Position numbers and translations under genes: made by a program | Notes under the pieces: model-generated | Told to the model about the DNA's origin: nothing | The model's input: only the letters and a program-made list of their open reading frames with translations | Databases searched by the model: none | Origin: an uncultured Lachnospiraceae bacterium | Lineage (GTDB): Bacteria > Bacillota > Clostridia > Lachnospirales > Lachnospiraceae | Reading direction: 5' to 3' | Length of the DNA: 40,935 bases | NCBI GenBank assembly: GCA_902768735.1 | Contig: CACXMK010000019.1 | Coordinates: forward strand, 1 to 40,935 | In this document: positions 1 to 7,555 of the stretch, in pieces | How positions within the stretch are numbered: position 1 is the stretch's first letter | Layout of the letters: each line of letters begins with the position of its first letter

Positions 1-1104
1 CAGTTCTTCCTTGCTCATCTCCTTGCCGCCCCTCACATTCTCCGGGAATGACCTGCCAAATGCCAGGTGGCACGCCGCGTTCTCATCGTACAGCGTATTA
101 AAAAACAGGATCCCTGACTGCGAGATCGGCGAATCGTAAGGGACCAGCGCGACTTCTCCCAGGTACGATGACCCCTCGTCAAAACTCAGCAGCTGCGCCA
201 GCGCTTCTCTCTCTTTGTTCGCGTCGAACTCCACGACCTTTCCGTTCTCAAAGCGCAGCCGGAAGCCGTCTATCACTTTCCCCTGATAGTCCAGCGGCTT
301 CGACGCGTATACGACGCCGTTGACGCCTGTCCGAAGCGGCATGGTGAAGCACTCCTCCGTCGGCATGTTCGGGTCAAAAAAGACACCTTCCGGCGTTCTG
401 CATCCTCCGCCGACCCAGATATGGTCCTTCACGAGTTCGACATAGAGGTCCGTTCCCTGCCCGCCGGTGAAATGCAGCTTCTCAAAGCCGAACGCGTTCA
501 GCTTCGTAGCGTGTTCGAGCATCTCTGCGTCGTGCTTCTCCCACTCCGCAATGGGATCGTTGTCTTCCGTCACCCTTGTCACCGCAAAGATCGCGTCGCC
601 GAGCTTCTCAAACGCCTCGTCTTCGGGAAGATCCGGGAAAACGGCCTTCGCCCAGTCAGCGGAAGGCACACCGATCACACACCACTGCCCCTCATTGTTC
701 AGCGTATAGGTCATAAGGTCCGCCATTTTAGAGTAATAGGCTACGTTGGCCGCCCTGATCTTATCGCCGTCGACGCCGGCCATTGCCCCGGGCGGATCGG
801 AGAGGACCGTGATGTAACAGGACCCCTTGTCGTGCTGGTACTTCACCTTGTCATATTTCCACTGCGGCACCTCTGACAGCACTTCCACGGTCCCGTACTG
901 ATAGGCCATTTTCGACAGGTCGTTGTCGTGCCATTCGACGCTTACCGTTCCGGCTCCGGCTTCGTACGCGTATTTCGCGATCTTTTTTACAAACGCCGCC
1001 TCGCGGATGTTCGCGCTGATCACGACCGGCTGGTCTTTCTGGACGTTCGCGCCCTTTTTCACCACAAGCTCCGCAAGTTTGTCATACATCTTTTCTGAAA
1101 CCAT
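1..1104 (-). CDS. Aminopeptidase, M29 (AmpS/PepS) family, 3' end cut by window
   Basis: Cytosolic metallo-aminopeptidase that removes N-terminal residues from peptides using a two-metal centre. The ATG at 1104 is preceded by AAAGGAGAC at good spacing, and 368 codons run without a stop to the window edge. M29 enzymes are about 410 residues, so roughly the last 40 are missing. The family motif NMPTEECFTMP, whose glutamate is a metal ligand in M29 enzymes, is visible about two thirds in, followed by FNTLYDENAACHLAFG, the typical segment before the C-terminal histidines. A good sigma-70-type promoter lies just upstream. It is divergent from the TauE-like gene. Functional class is confident; substrate preference is unknown. 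Confidence 0.9.
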   Translation of the reverse strand, partial: MVSEKMYDKLAELVVKKGANVQKDQPVVISANIREAAFVKKIAKYAYEAGAGTVSVEWHDNDLSKMAYQYGTVEVLSEVPQWKYDKVKYQHDKGSCYITVLSDPPGAMAGVDGDKIRAANVAYYSKMADLMTYTLNNEGQWCVIGVPSADWAKAVFPDLPEDEAFEKLGDAIFAVTRVTEDNDPIAEWEKHDAEMLEHATKLNAFGFEKLHFTGGQGTDLYVELVKDHIWVGGGCRTPEGVFFDPNMPTEECFTMPLRTGVNGVVYASKPLDYQGKVIDGFRLRFENGKVVEFDANKEREALAQLLSFDEGSSYLGEVALVPYDSPISQSGILFFNTLYDENAACHLAFGRSFPENVRGGKEMSKEEL

Positions 1105-1139
1105 CTTTTTGTCTCCTTTATATCGGTCTGTATATTTCC

Positions 1140-1169
1140 ATTATATATTCGAACCCCCCGGTTTTTCAA
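1140..1169 (-). promoter_or_regulatory. Predicted promoter of the M29 aminopeptidase gene
   Basis: On the minus strand, TTGAAA (1169-1164) and TATAAT (1145-1140) are separated by 18 bp, and transcription would start about 30 bp before the start codon. Seen by eye only, but the -10 is perfect and correctly placed. Confidence 0.6.
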
Positions 1170-1230
1170 AGGAATAGCCGAAATTAAGTCCGCTCCGCTT
1201 AACACATACGCCTTGCTTTCAGCCCTCTGT

Positions 1231-1249
1231 ACAGGATACTATAACCTGT
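1231..1249. promoter_or_regulatory. Short inverted repeat, possible operator
   Basis: ACAGG (1231-1235) and CCTGT (1245-1249) flank ATACTATAA in the 302-bp spacer between the divergent aminopeptidase and TauE-like genes. It resembles a small regulator site, but no regulator gene is adjacent and the arms are only 5 bp. No clear promoter for the plus-strand gene was found in this spacer. Confidence 0.2.
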
Positions 1250-1292
1250 GTGGGTAATGATGAGATTTTTGTCGGTTTAACGTTTTTATTGG

Positions 1293-1335
1293 TTTGGGAT
1301 TTCGATTTGGGATTTCGATTTGGGATTTCAATTTC
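1293..1335 (+). repeat. 13-bp tandem repeat, 3.3 copies
   Basis: The unit TTTGGGATTTCGA occurs at 1293-1305, 1306-1318 and, with one change, 1319-1331, followed by a partial unit. It lies about 75 bp before the TauE-like start, in the probable promoter or leader region, so copy-number change could alter expression of that gene (inference). Confidence 0.85.
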
Positions 1336-1406
1336 ATCGCGTCATGATCTCCTGCGCACAGACACCAATGTTCAGAAATGTATAGAACGTATAGAAAGGA
1401 AAGTGT

Positions 1407-2141
1407 ATGTTCAGTTCCACTATTTTGTTTGTCATGCTCGTAGTCCTTGCCGGCTCCTGTATCCAGAGCGCTCTGGGTTTTGGCGCGACAATGATCACAA
1501 TGGGGTTTCTCCCGCTCATCATGGATTACGGAAAGGCCATGGGGCTCTCCATCGTCATGGTGAGCATCAGCACCCTGTACATCTCCGTAAAATACAGGAA
1601 TTCCATCCGATGGGGGATCATGCTCCCCTTCCTGATCCCGACCGCGGTCATCTGCGCGATCGTCAATATCCTCTCCGCCAAAGTCAGCTCAGGCGTCATG
1701 TATCTGATGCTGGGCTTCATGTTCGTGGCAGTCTCCCTCTTTTTCTTTTTCTTCTCGAACCGGGTCCACGTGGAACCGACGCCGGTCTCAGGCGCGATCC
1801 TCGGCGTGATCTGCGGGATCTGCTACGGCCTCTTCGCCTCCGGCGGGCCGACAGCAGCGCTGTACCTGCTGCCCGCCACCAAAAATAAAAAGGAATACCT
1901 GGCTACGATCCAGGCATTCCTTTTTGTCAATAATCTTGTTGTCCTCGTGATCAGTCTGGTCATGAGGCGCCTTTCGATCGGAGATCTTCCTCTCGTCGGA
2001 GCCGGCGTCGCCGCAATGTTCGCGGGAACGCTCCTCGGCCTTGTGATCCACGATAAGATCCCCGCCTCCGTATTCGGGAAGGTCATCTACGCCTTCGTCG
2101 GGATCGGCGGCGTGTGGATCATCGTAAGCCATCTGATCTAG
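1407..2141 (+). CDS. TauE/SafE-family membrane transporter (sulfite exporter type)
   Basis: Integral membrane protein of 244 residues, the usual size for TauE/SafE carriers, which export sulfite, sulfoacetate or other small organic anions. Seven to eight hydrophobic segments are visible. The N-terminal half contains the family-typical QSALGFGATM segment in helix 1 and the C-terminal half GLFASGGPTAALYLL. The start ATG follows AGAAAGGAAAG. It converges on pxpA with only 38 bp between the stops and has no plus-strand partner. Substrate cannot be read from the sequence; the neighbouring 5-oxoproline genes hint at a small carboxylate, but this is only context. Confidence 0.85.
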   Translation: MFSSTILFVMLVVLAGSCIQSALGFGATMITMGFLPLIMDYGKAMGLSIVMVSISTLYISVKYRNSIRWGIMLPFLIPTAVICAIVNILSAKVSSGVMYLMLGFMFVAVSLFFFFFSNRVHVEPTPVSGAILGVICGICYGLFASGGPTAALYLLPATKNKKEYLATIQAFLFVNNLVVLVISLVMRRLSIGDLPLVGAGVAAMFAGTLLGLVIHDKIPASVFGKVIYAFVGIGGVWIIVSHLI

Positions 2142-2179
2142 TCACAACTTCTGCTCCAAATCGCACCGGCTGCGTCAGA

Positions 2180-2935
2180 TCACACCAGCGGCGCGATCGT
2201 GACGCCTTCCGCTTCCAGCGCGCGCCTGATCTCTGTGACGAACGCGAGCGCCTTTACATTGTCCCCGTGTACACAGACCGAGTCCGGAATGATCTCGATA
2301 TCTGTCCCGTCGCAGGCTGTCACCTTGTGTTCCTTCACCATGCGGATGACCCTGGAGATCGCCAGTTCCTCGTCATGGATCACTGCGCCCTCCATCGTCC
2401 TGGGCATAAGGCTTCCGTCCGGCATGTACGCGCGGTCCGCGAACACCTCTTTCGCCACGGGAAGTCCTATATCCTCCGCCGCCTTGATGCTCTGGCTTCC
2501 GGAGAGTCCCATGAGGATCAGCGAGGGGTCAAACTCCTGCACGGCCTTCGCGATCGCAAGGGCGAGCTTGTAGTCCTTGCCCGCCATGTTATACAGTGCG
2601 CCGTGCGGCTTGACATGCTGGAGTTTTACGCCCGCACACTGCGCGAACGCATACAGAGCCCCCAGCTGATAGGTCACATACGCAGCCGCCTCGGCGGGCG
2701 ACACATTCAGATTCCGGCGGCCGAAGCCCATCAGGTCCGGAAACCCCGGATGCGCTCCGATCCCGATACCGGCTTCCTTTGCCATCGCAACGGTTTTCTT
2801 CATCACCAAAGGGTCCGAAGCGTGATAGCCGCACGCGATATTGCAGGACGAGATCAAAGGGATCACCTTTTCGTCCATTCCGATCGTATACGCACCGAAG
2901 CTCTCTCCCAGATCACAATTCAGATCGATCTTCAT
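2180..2935 (-). CDS. pxpA: 5-oxoprolinase subunit A (LamB/YcsF family)
   Basis: Catalytic partner of the three-subunit ATP-dependent 5-oxoprolinase PxpABC, which opens 5-oxo-L-proline to L-glutamate in the cytoplasm. The 251-residue product has the normal family length and begins with the hallmark LNCDLGESFG; further conserved blocks are NIACGYHASDP, GIGAHPGFPDLMGFGRR and KPHGALYN. It is the last gene of a minus-strand operon (Nramp-like, pxpB, pxpC, DUF1445, pxpA) and starts 24 bp after the DUF1445 stop, with an AGAGAGGTT ribosome binding site. The gene set equals ycsF-ycsG-ycsI-kipI-kipA of B. subtilis without the kipR regulator. Confidence 0.95.
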   Translation of the reverse strand: MKIDLNCDLGESFGAYTIGMDEKVIPLISSCNIACGYHASDPLVMKKTVAMAKEAGIGIGAHPGFPDLMGFGRRNLNVSPAEAAAYVTYQLGALYAFAQCAGVKLQHVKPHGALYNMAGKDYKLALAIAKAVQEFDPSLILMGLSGSQSIKAAEDIGLPVAKEVFADRAYMPDGSLMPRTMEGAVIHDEELAISRVIRMVKEHKVTACDGTDIEIIPDSVCVHGDNVKALAFVTEIRRALEAEGVTIAPLV

Positions 2936-2959
2936 CCTATAACCTCTCTTCTGTTTCGA

Positions 2960-3751
2960 TTATTCCTTCAGCTCCACGTTCTTGACGTCGAGCAGCAGCA
3001 TATGCCCCGGCGCGTGTGTGATCGCGAAGTCCGGCTTGACGTTCATGACCACCGACTGCGGCGTAACGCCGCAGGGCCAAAACATCGTCACTTCTCCTTC
3101 CTTGATATCGACCGGATCTCCGAATTCCGGATTGTTAATATCTTTGATCCCGATCACGGAAGGATCCCCGATGTGGATCGGGCTTCCGTGCACCTTGGGA
3201 AGCGTGGCGGTGACCGTCACTGCCTTCACGACCTGGTGCGGCGGCACAGGCCGCATCGAAACGACCATCTTTCCGGAGAAAACGCCCGCGGGCACAGTGT
3301 CGATCCCGGTGATGTACATCGGGACATTCCTGCCCATCGTGTTGTGGCGCATTTCGATCCCCGCCTCGATCATTTCCGACTCGAAGCTGAAGGAGCACCC
3401 GATCAGAAATCCCACCAGATCGTCGCGCCAGAACTGCTCCACGTCGGTGTATTCGCCGGTGCAGACGCCCTTCTCATAGATCCTGTATTTGGGGAAATCC
3501 TTGGCGATGTCGCAGTCTGTTGCCACGAACTGCGTAAACCGGCTTCCCGTGTCGAGGACCTCGAGAACAGGGCACGCCTTCGGATTGCGCTGTGCGAACA
3601 GAAGAAAATCATACGCGTGCTCCTTCGGGAGCACGATCAGGTTCGCCTGCGCATAGCCCGGGCAGAGACCGCTCGTCGGCTCCGTATATTTTCCCTCGCG
3701 GATGATATGCCGCATCTGTACAGGTGTCAGATCTTTGTACTCGCTGGTCAT
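2960..3751 (-). CDS. DUF1445 (YcsI) family putative hydro-lyase / D-glutamate cyclase-like
   Basis: A 263-residue cytosolic protein of the DUF1445 family. The mammalian relative is a D-glutamate cyclase making 5-oxo-D-proline; bacterial members are usually annotated as putative hydro-lyases. Conserved blocks are TSGLCPGYAQANLIVLP at the N-terminus, CSFSFESEMIEAG and RHNTMGRNVPMYIT in the middle, and FWPCGVTPQ and ITHAPGHM near the end. It lies between pxpC and pxpA, which fits a feeder reaction for 5-oxoproline metabolism. The start ATG at 3751 follows ATAGGAGGATAG. Family assignment is firm; the reaction in bacteria is an inference. Confidence 0.88.
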   Translation of the reverse strand: MTSEYKDLTPVQMRHIIREGKYTEPTSGLCPGYAQANLIVLPKEHAYDFLLFAQRNPKACPVLEVLDTGSRFTQFVATDCDIAKDFPKYRIYEKGVCTGEYTDVEQFWRDDLVGFLIGCSFSFESEMIEAGIEMRHNTMGRNVPMYITGIDTVPAGVFSGKMVVSMRPVPPHQVVKAVTVTATLPKVHGSPIHIGDPSVIGIKDINNPEFGDPVDIKEGEVTMFWPCGVTPQSVVMNVKPDFAITHAPGHMLLLDVKNVELKE

Positions 3752-3786
3752 CTGGTCTATCCTCCTATCTTTACATAATCTCTTCT

Positions 3787-3815
3787 CTATATATGTTTAT
3801 CCTATATATGTTTAC
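3787..3815. repeat. 15-bp tandem duplication at the pxpC stop
   Basis: CTATATATGTTTATC (3787-3801) is followed directly by a near-identical copy (3802-3815), the second of which includes the pxpC stop codon complement (3812-3814). It forms most of the AT-rich spacer between pxpC and the DUF1445 gene. Confidence 0.75.
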
Positions 3816-4879
3816 CGGCGGCCGAACCGCTTTACGGCTCCGGCCTTCCCCCTGCCGCGGCGCGTTCTTTCCTCTTCCGCTGCCGCCGCCCTTCGCTGTA
3901 TCACTTTTATCTGCGGAGGACCGCTCTCCTCGAGCTTTTGGCAGTGTTCTTTCCATTCCCTGTCCGCTTTCCGGATCAGCTCCTGCGCTTCCTGCACGGT
4001 GCATCTTTCGAACTGCACCTTCTGTCCGGGCCTTAGCTGCGCGAACAGCGGAATATCGACATTGATCAGGGACGCGATCTTGGCGTAGCCGCCGGTCGTC
4101 TGTCTGTCCGCCATCATCACTATAGGTTCTCCCGTGCCGGAGATCTGAACGCTGCCGTTCACGATCCCGTCCGAGAGGATATCGTACCCGCCCTTGGACT
4201 CGACCTTCGGTCCCGTCAGCCTGTAGCCCATCCGGTCGCTGCGGGGCGTGATCTCGTAGGTGCTTTCGTAGAAAGTACGGAGCCCTTCCTGTGTAAACAT
4301 CTCTTCCTGCGGGCCCGGGATCACGCGCACGCGGGTAATGTCCGGGTCATCCGGCGAGACGAGCCTGCGGGGAGGCATCCGGCGCCACGACATGTCCTTT
4401 AACCCGTTTTCCGGGCTTCGGAGCATGATCGTATCGCCCGCCATGAGCGCTCTTCCGCGATAGCCGCCGATCCCGCAGCGGAGATTCGTGCTCCGGCTTC
4501 CCATGACGACCGGGATATCCAGCCCGCCGCCTACGGCGATAGAGCCGTAAATGCCCACGCGCCCCGTCGTGATCCGCACGGTCGTTCCCGCGGGCACACG
4601 CACCGCCCTGTCCGCCGGGTATATCCTGCCGCCTGCGTCGATCCCGAAATCGCCGCCGCATACGGCTATGTTTACTGTTTCGTCAAAACACAGCACCGGC
4701 CCGATCAGGCAGAATTCCAGCACTGCTTCCGAGGGATCGTTGCCGACCAGTACATTGGCCATCCTGGACGCAACTCTGTCCATAAAGCCGCTCGGCGCAA
4801 AACCGCTGTTCTGATAGCCCAGCCTCCCCTTATCCTGGATCGTCGTTCGGGGGCCGGGATTTATCACATGCATTGCCAT
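3812..4879 (-). CDS. pxpC: 5-oxoprolinase subunit C (KipA, biotin-dependent carboxyltransferase-like)
   Basis: Subunit C of the PxpABC 5-oxoprolinase; KipA homologues also occur as kinase-inhibitor antagonists in B. subtilis. About 355 residues from the ATG at 4879. A GTG at 4903 in the same frame would add eight residues but overlaps pxpB; the ATG at 4879 has GGGAGGGG about 10 bp upstream and lies 5 bp after the pxpB stop, so it is preferred. Family blocks: INPGPRTTIQDKGRLGYQ, GFAPSGFMDRVASRMAN, NIAVCGGDFG and ITPRSDRMGYRLTGP. The basic C-terminal tail (RRGRGKAGAVKRFGRR) is an unusual extension. Confidence 0.93.
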   Translation of the reverse strand: MAMHVINPGPRTTIQDKGRLGYQNSGFAPSGFMDRVASRMANVLVGNDPSEAVLEFCLIGPVLCFDETVNIAVCGGDFGIDAGGRIYPADRAVRVPAGTTVRITTGRVGIYGSIAVGGGLDIPVVMGSRSTNLRCGIGGYRGRALMAGDTIMLRSPENGLKDMSWRRMPPRRLVSPDDPDITRVRVIPGPQEEMFTQEGLRTFYESTYEITPRSDRMGYRLTGPKVESKGGYDILSDGIVNGSVQISGTGEPIVMMADRQTTGGYAKIASLINVDIPLFAQLRPGQKVQFERCTVQEAQELIRKADREWKEHCQKLEESGPPQIKVIQRRAAAAEEERTRRGRGKAGAVKRFGRR

Positions 4880-4884
4880 CTTAG

Positions 4885-5610
4885 TCACCCCTCCCTGATC
4901 CACTGGTATTCATACGTTCCGTTTTCCACCTGCTTCCGGATCGCGGCATATTCTGCTTCCGTGATCGGGACAAAGCGGATGTATTCGCCCGCCTCGTACA
5001 GGATCGGTTTCTCCCTGTCGTGGTCATACAGTTTCAGAGGGGTCCGGCCGATGATCTGCCAGCCGCCCGGGGACACCAGGGGATAGATCCCCGTCTGGTC
5101 CGCCGCGATCCCGACGGAGCCCGCCTCCAGGCGCTCCCGCGGGTTCCTCAGGCGGGGCGTGCTGATCGAGCGGTCCATGCCGCCCAGATACACGAAGCCG
5201 GGCATAAAACCGAGCATATAGATCAAATAGTCCACCGCGCTGTGTCTTCTGATCACTTCCTCAGCGGATAGACCCGCGTGTTCACAGACAGTGGGCAGGT
5301 CCGGCCCGAACTCGCCGCCGTAGCAGACCGGGATCACGATCGTGTGCTTTTTCATATGGTCGCTTGTGAGGTCCATCCGCGCAAGCGCCGCATCGATCCC
5401 GGCTGCCAGTTCGTCGTATCCCACGGTGACAGGATCATAATGTACCATGAGCGTGGCGTAGGTCTGTACGTACTCGTTCACGCCCTCAATGTTTTGATTT
5501 GTGAGATAGTTCCTTGCGATCCGCACGATCCGGCTGGTCTCCGGGTCGATCTCGTTTCCGAAGACGATCGTCAGGGCAGAATCTCCCACGGGCAATATTT
5601 TGTATTCCAT
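4885..5610 (-). CDS. pxpB: 5-oxoprolinase subunit B (KipI, allophanate-hydrolase-like)
   Basis: The 241-residue partner of PxpC. Typical features are GDSALTIVFGNEID at the N-terminus, the HYDP segment near residue 55, HTIVIPVCYGGEFGPDL in the middle, and the family signature MLGFMPGFVYLGG followed by RLRNPRERLEAGSVGIA and SPGGWQIIGRTP. The start ATG follows TTTAAGGGATTTAT. It is followed by pxpC 5 bp later, so translation is probably coupled. Upstream, 146 bp containing two perfect-armed hairpins separate it from the Nramp-like gene. Confidence 0.95.
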   Translation of the reverse strand: MEYKILPVGDSALTIVFGNEIDPETSRIVRIARNYLTNQNIEGVNEYVQTYATLMVHYDPVTVGYDELAAGIDAALARMDLTSDHMKKHTIVIPVCYGGEFGPDLPTVCEHAGLSAEEVIRRHSAVDYLIYMLGFMPGFVYLGGMDRSISTPRLRNPRERLEAGSVGIAADQTGIYPLVSPGGWQIIGRTPLKLYDHDREKPILYEAGEYIRFVPITEAEYAAIRKQVENGTYEYQWIREG

Positions 5611-5647
5611 ATAAATCCCTTAAATACTATCTTATTCGCTGTTAAAA

Positions 5648-5724
5648 CCGCGGAATGGCGCTTCCGTTCCGCGGCACGGTCAAAATACGAGCTATGACCC
5701 GTAGCACGCATGCTGCGGGTCATA
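5648..5724. other. Two strong inverted repeats between the Nramp-like gene and pxpB
   Basis: Hairpin 1: CCGCGGAA (5648-5655) pairs with TTCCGCGG (5667-5674) around an 11-nt loop. Hairpin 2: TATGACCCG (5693-5701) pairs with CGGGTCATA (5716-5724), with AGCA/TGCT extending the stem to 14 bp with one wobble and a CGCA loop. Neither has a T-run on either strand, so these are not ordinary intrinsic terminators. They could be an RNA-processing or stabilising element that sets transporter versus enzyme levels, or a mobile palindrome. Confidence 0.7.
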
Positions 5725-5756
5725 ACTATAATACAGCATTTTTCGTCCGTGCGGAA

Positions 5757-7025
5757 TCAGCCTCCGATCAGCGCCTTCAGGCCGCTGATGAACGCATTCA
5801 TGTTTCTGAACGCAATGAAGAGGAAGACCGCGATGACCAGGACAACGAGGATGTTGAACCAGGTCTTGTTCTTGTATTCCTTCAGGATGTTATCGTCGTT
5901 TGAGACGATCAGAAGAAGGATACCCGTGATCGGAAGAAGCAGCGCGTTGGCCGCCTGCGCGAACAGGATGATCTGGGTAGGGCTGGCGCCCAGTGTGCAG
6001 GTCGCGAAAATACCGAACGCGAGAACGATGATCCAGAAGACCTTGAAACGGGGTTTCTTCATATCTTCGCCCCATCCGAGGATTCCGGAGGACGCGAATG
6101 CCGCCGCCAGAGGAGCGGTCAGCGTGCTCGTGATACCGGCCGCGAAAAGGCCGATCCCGAAGATAAAGGTCGCCCAGCTTCCGAGAAGAGGCGTCAGCGC
6201 CTTGGCCATATCGGCACCGGATTTGATCTCTCCGCCTGTCGCGTGGATCGTCGCTGCCGCGCAGACGATGATCGCCATAGAGATCACGCCGCCAAGGCCA
6301 ATGGAAAGGATGGAGTCGAATCTGGAGTTCGCAAGCGCGTCTTCTTTATCCTCGACATTGCCCCATTTTGTGGAGGCGGATGCCGCGTGCAGATAGATGT
6401 TGTAAGGGACAACGGTCGTTCCCATAAGGGCCGCTACGGTCATCCAGTTTCCGCCGTCCGGAACCTTGAAGCCGAACATGCCGGCAAACACAGCGCCCCA
6501 GTCGGGCTTTGCCGCAAATGCACAGATCAGGAAGATAATGCCCATCAGTACGACGAGCGCCGTCAGGATATTTTCCACGCGCTGGTAGCTGCCGGACCAC
6601 AGCAGGAAAAACGCAATGATCCCGAGGATCAGGGCGAGTACGATCTTGGCAGTGCCGTTATCCGCAGCAGGGATCGCCGCCTGAATACCGAGGATCGATC
6701 CGGTCAGGTTTCCTGTCTCATAAGCGATATTTCCGATAAAGACAGCCGCGATGACGAGGATCGCGATGAGGATCCTCGCACCTTCGCTCGTAAACTTCGC
6801 GCGGAGCGCTTCTCCGAGGCCCATCCCGGAGACAATGCCGAGCCTTGCTGCCATAGACTGCATGATGATGACTGAGATGACCGAGAGGAGCATCGCCCAG
6901 AGGAGCGTGTAGCCTGCGGTCGCGCCGGAAATGGAGCAGGATGTGACGGTTCCGGGGCCGATGAACGCCGCTGCGACGAGGGCGCCGGGACCTACGTTCT
7001 TGATACGTGTCATAAATTTGTCCAT
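5757..7025 (-). CDS. Nramp-family transporter (YcsG-type) with altered metal-site residues
   Basis: A 422-residue, roughly 11-helix membrane protein of the Nramp family, first gene of the 5-oxoprolinase operon, as ycsG is in B. subtilis. The start ATG follows GTAAAGGAGAATCACT. In classical Mn/Fe transporters helix 1 carries DPGN and helix 6 MPH as metal ligands. Here the aligned segments read IGPGTVTSCSISGA and TTVVPYNIYLHAASAS: Asp becomes Gly, Asn becomes Thr, Met becomes Val and His becomes Tyr. Divalent-metal transport is therefore doubtful. The operon suggests uptake of 5-oxoproline or a related acid, which is an inference. It ends with the cytoplasmic-facing AFISGLKALIGG tail. Confidence 0.9.
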   Translation of the reverse strand: MDKFMTRIKNVGPGALVAAAFIGPGTVTSCSISGATAGYTLLWAMLLSVISVIIMQSMAARLGIVSGMGLGEALRAKFTSEGARILIAILVIAAVFIGNIAYETGNLTGSILGIQAAIPAADNGTAKIVLALILGIIAFFLLWSGSYQRVENILTALVVLMGIIFLICAFAAKPDWGAVFAGMFGFKVPDGGNWMTVAALMGTTVVPYNIYLHAASASTKWGNVEDKEDALANSRFDSILSIGLGGVISMAIIVCAAATIHATGGEIKSGADMAKALTPLLGSWATFIFGIGLFAAGITSTLTAPLAAAFASSGILGWGEDMKKPRFKVFWIIVLAFGIFATCTLGASPTQIILFAQAANALLLPITGILLLIVSNDDNILKEYKNKTWFNILVVLVIAVFLFIAFRNMNAFISGLKALIGG

Positions 7026-7160
7026 AGTGATTCTCCTTTACTTACAAAAAGATGATTGCACACTTGAGTATTCTACAATATATAAACGATAAACGCTACA
7101 GCAATTTAACGCGAAACAGTAAAAAAGTGGCAAATTCCCCCAAAAAATATAAAAAAAAGA

Positions 7161-7216
7161 CAAAAAAAGAGCAGAGTATCTGATCAAATAGATGATCCAT
7201 AGAACCTCTCTGCTCT
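7161..7216 (-). terminator. Intrinsic terminator after tRNA-Ala
   Basis: On the minus strand AGAGCAGAG (7216-7208) pairs with CTCTGCTCT (7176-7168) and is followed immediately by TTTTTTT. It lies 9 bp after the tRNA and before the Nramp-like gene, so it should insulate the oxoproline operon from tRNA transcription. The 31-nt loop is long but has GATC-containing self-complementarity. Confidence 0.75.
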
Positions 7217-7224
7217 CTTCGAAG

Positions 7225-7297
7225 TGGAGACGGTGGGACTCGAACCCATGACCTCAACACTGCCAGTGTCGCGCTCTCCCAACTGAGCTACGCCCCC
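7225..7297 (-). tRNA. tRNA-Ala (anticodon GGC)
   Basis: A 73-nt cloverleaf on the minus strand: acceptor GGGGGCG with CGTCTCC, D-arm GCTC/GAGC, anticodon loop CTGGCAG giving GGC, and T-arm containing GGTTCGAGTCCC. The acceptor stem has the G3:U70 pair that identifies alanine tRNAs, with A73 as discriminator. CCA is not encoded and must be added post-transcriptionally. Confidence 0.96.
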
Positions 7298-7340
7298 ATG
7301 TCATATGATTTTCATTCGACAAATAGTATCTTACTGTAAA

Positions 7341-7378
7341 CAGGCGGAAAAAACAACCATTAAATTCCTTTCCGCCTG
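7341..7378. terminator. Hairpin, probable terminator of the metal-ATPase operon
   Basis: CAGGCGGAA (7341-7349) and TTCCGCCTG (7370-7378) form a perfect 9-bp stem. On minus it ends the ATPase transcript; the T-run is inside the loop rather than after the stem, so termination efficiency is uncertain. Confidence 0.45.
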
Positions 7379-7387
7379 CTATTTCCG

Positions 7388-7555
7388 TTACGGGACGCCC
7401 GTATCAAGGCCCGCGATCGCGAAGTGCTCGCCCGGTGTATCCGATCTCATCTTGTACTCATATTCCGTGCGCAGGTCGTCCCCCAATGTCTCATTGAGAG
7501 TGCCTGTCAGATCCTCGTAACTGATCTTATTCTCAGCGTCGTCATAGGCGACACG
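7388..7555 (-). pseudogene. Orphan 55-codon open frame directly after the ATPase stop
   Basis: Immediately after the ATPase TAA and in the same frame, 55 sense codons run to a TAA at 7388. The inferred residues (beginning RVAYDDAENKISYEDL and ending GEHFAIAGLDTGVP) have normal protein composition and codon use, but there is no ATG or ribosome binding site at the front; the only internal ATG is near the end. It looks like the 3' remnant of a gene whose front was lost, or an extension reached only by stop-codon readthrough. No family was recognised. Confidence 0.4.

Noticed and set aside
2114-3778. Long plus-strand open frame opposite pxpA and DUF1445
   Set aside because: It is antisense to two clear family members, has His/Arg/Asp-rich composition typical of GC-rich shadow frames, and no RBS.
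5693-5724. Intrinsic terminator between the Nramp-like gene and pxpB
   Set aside because: The stem is strong but no T-run follows on either strand.
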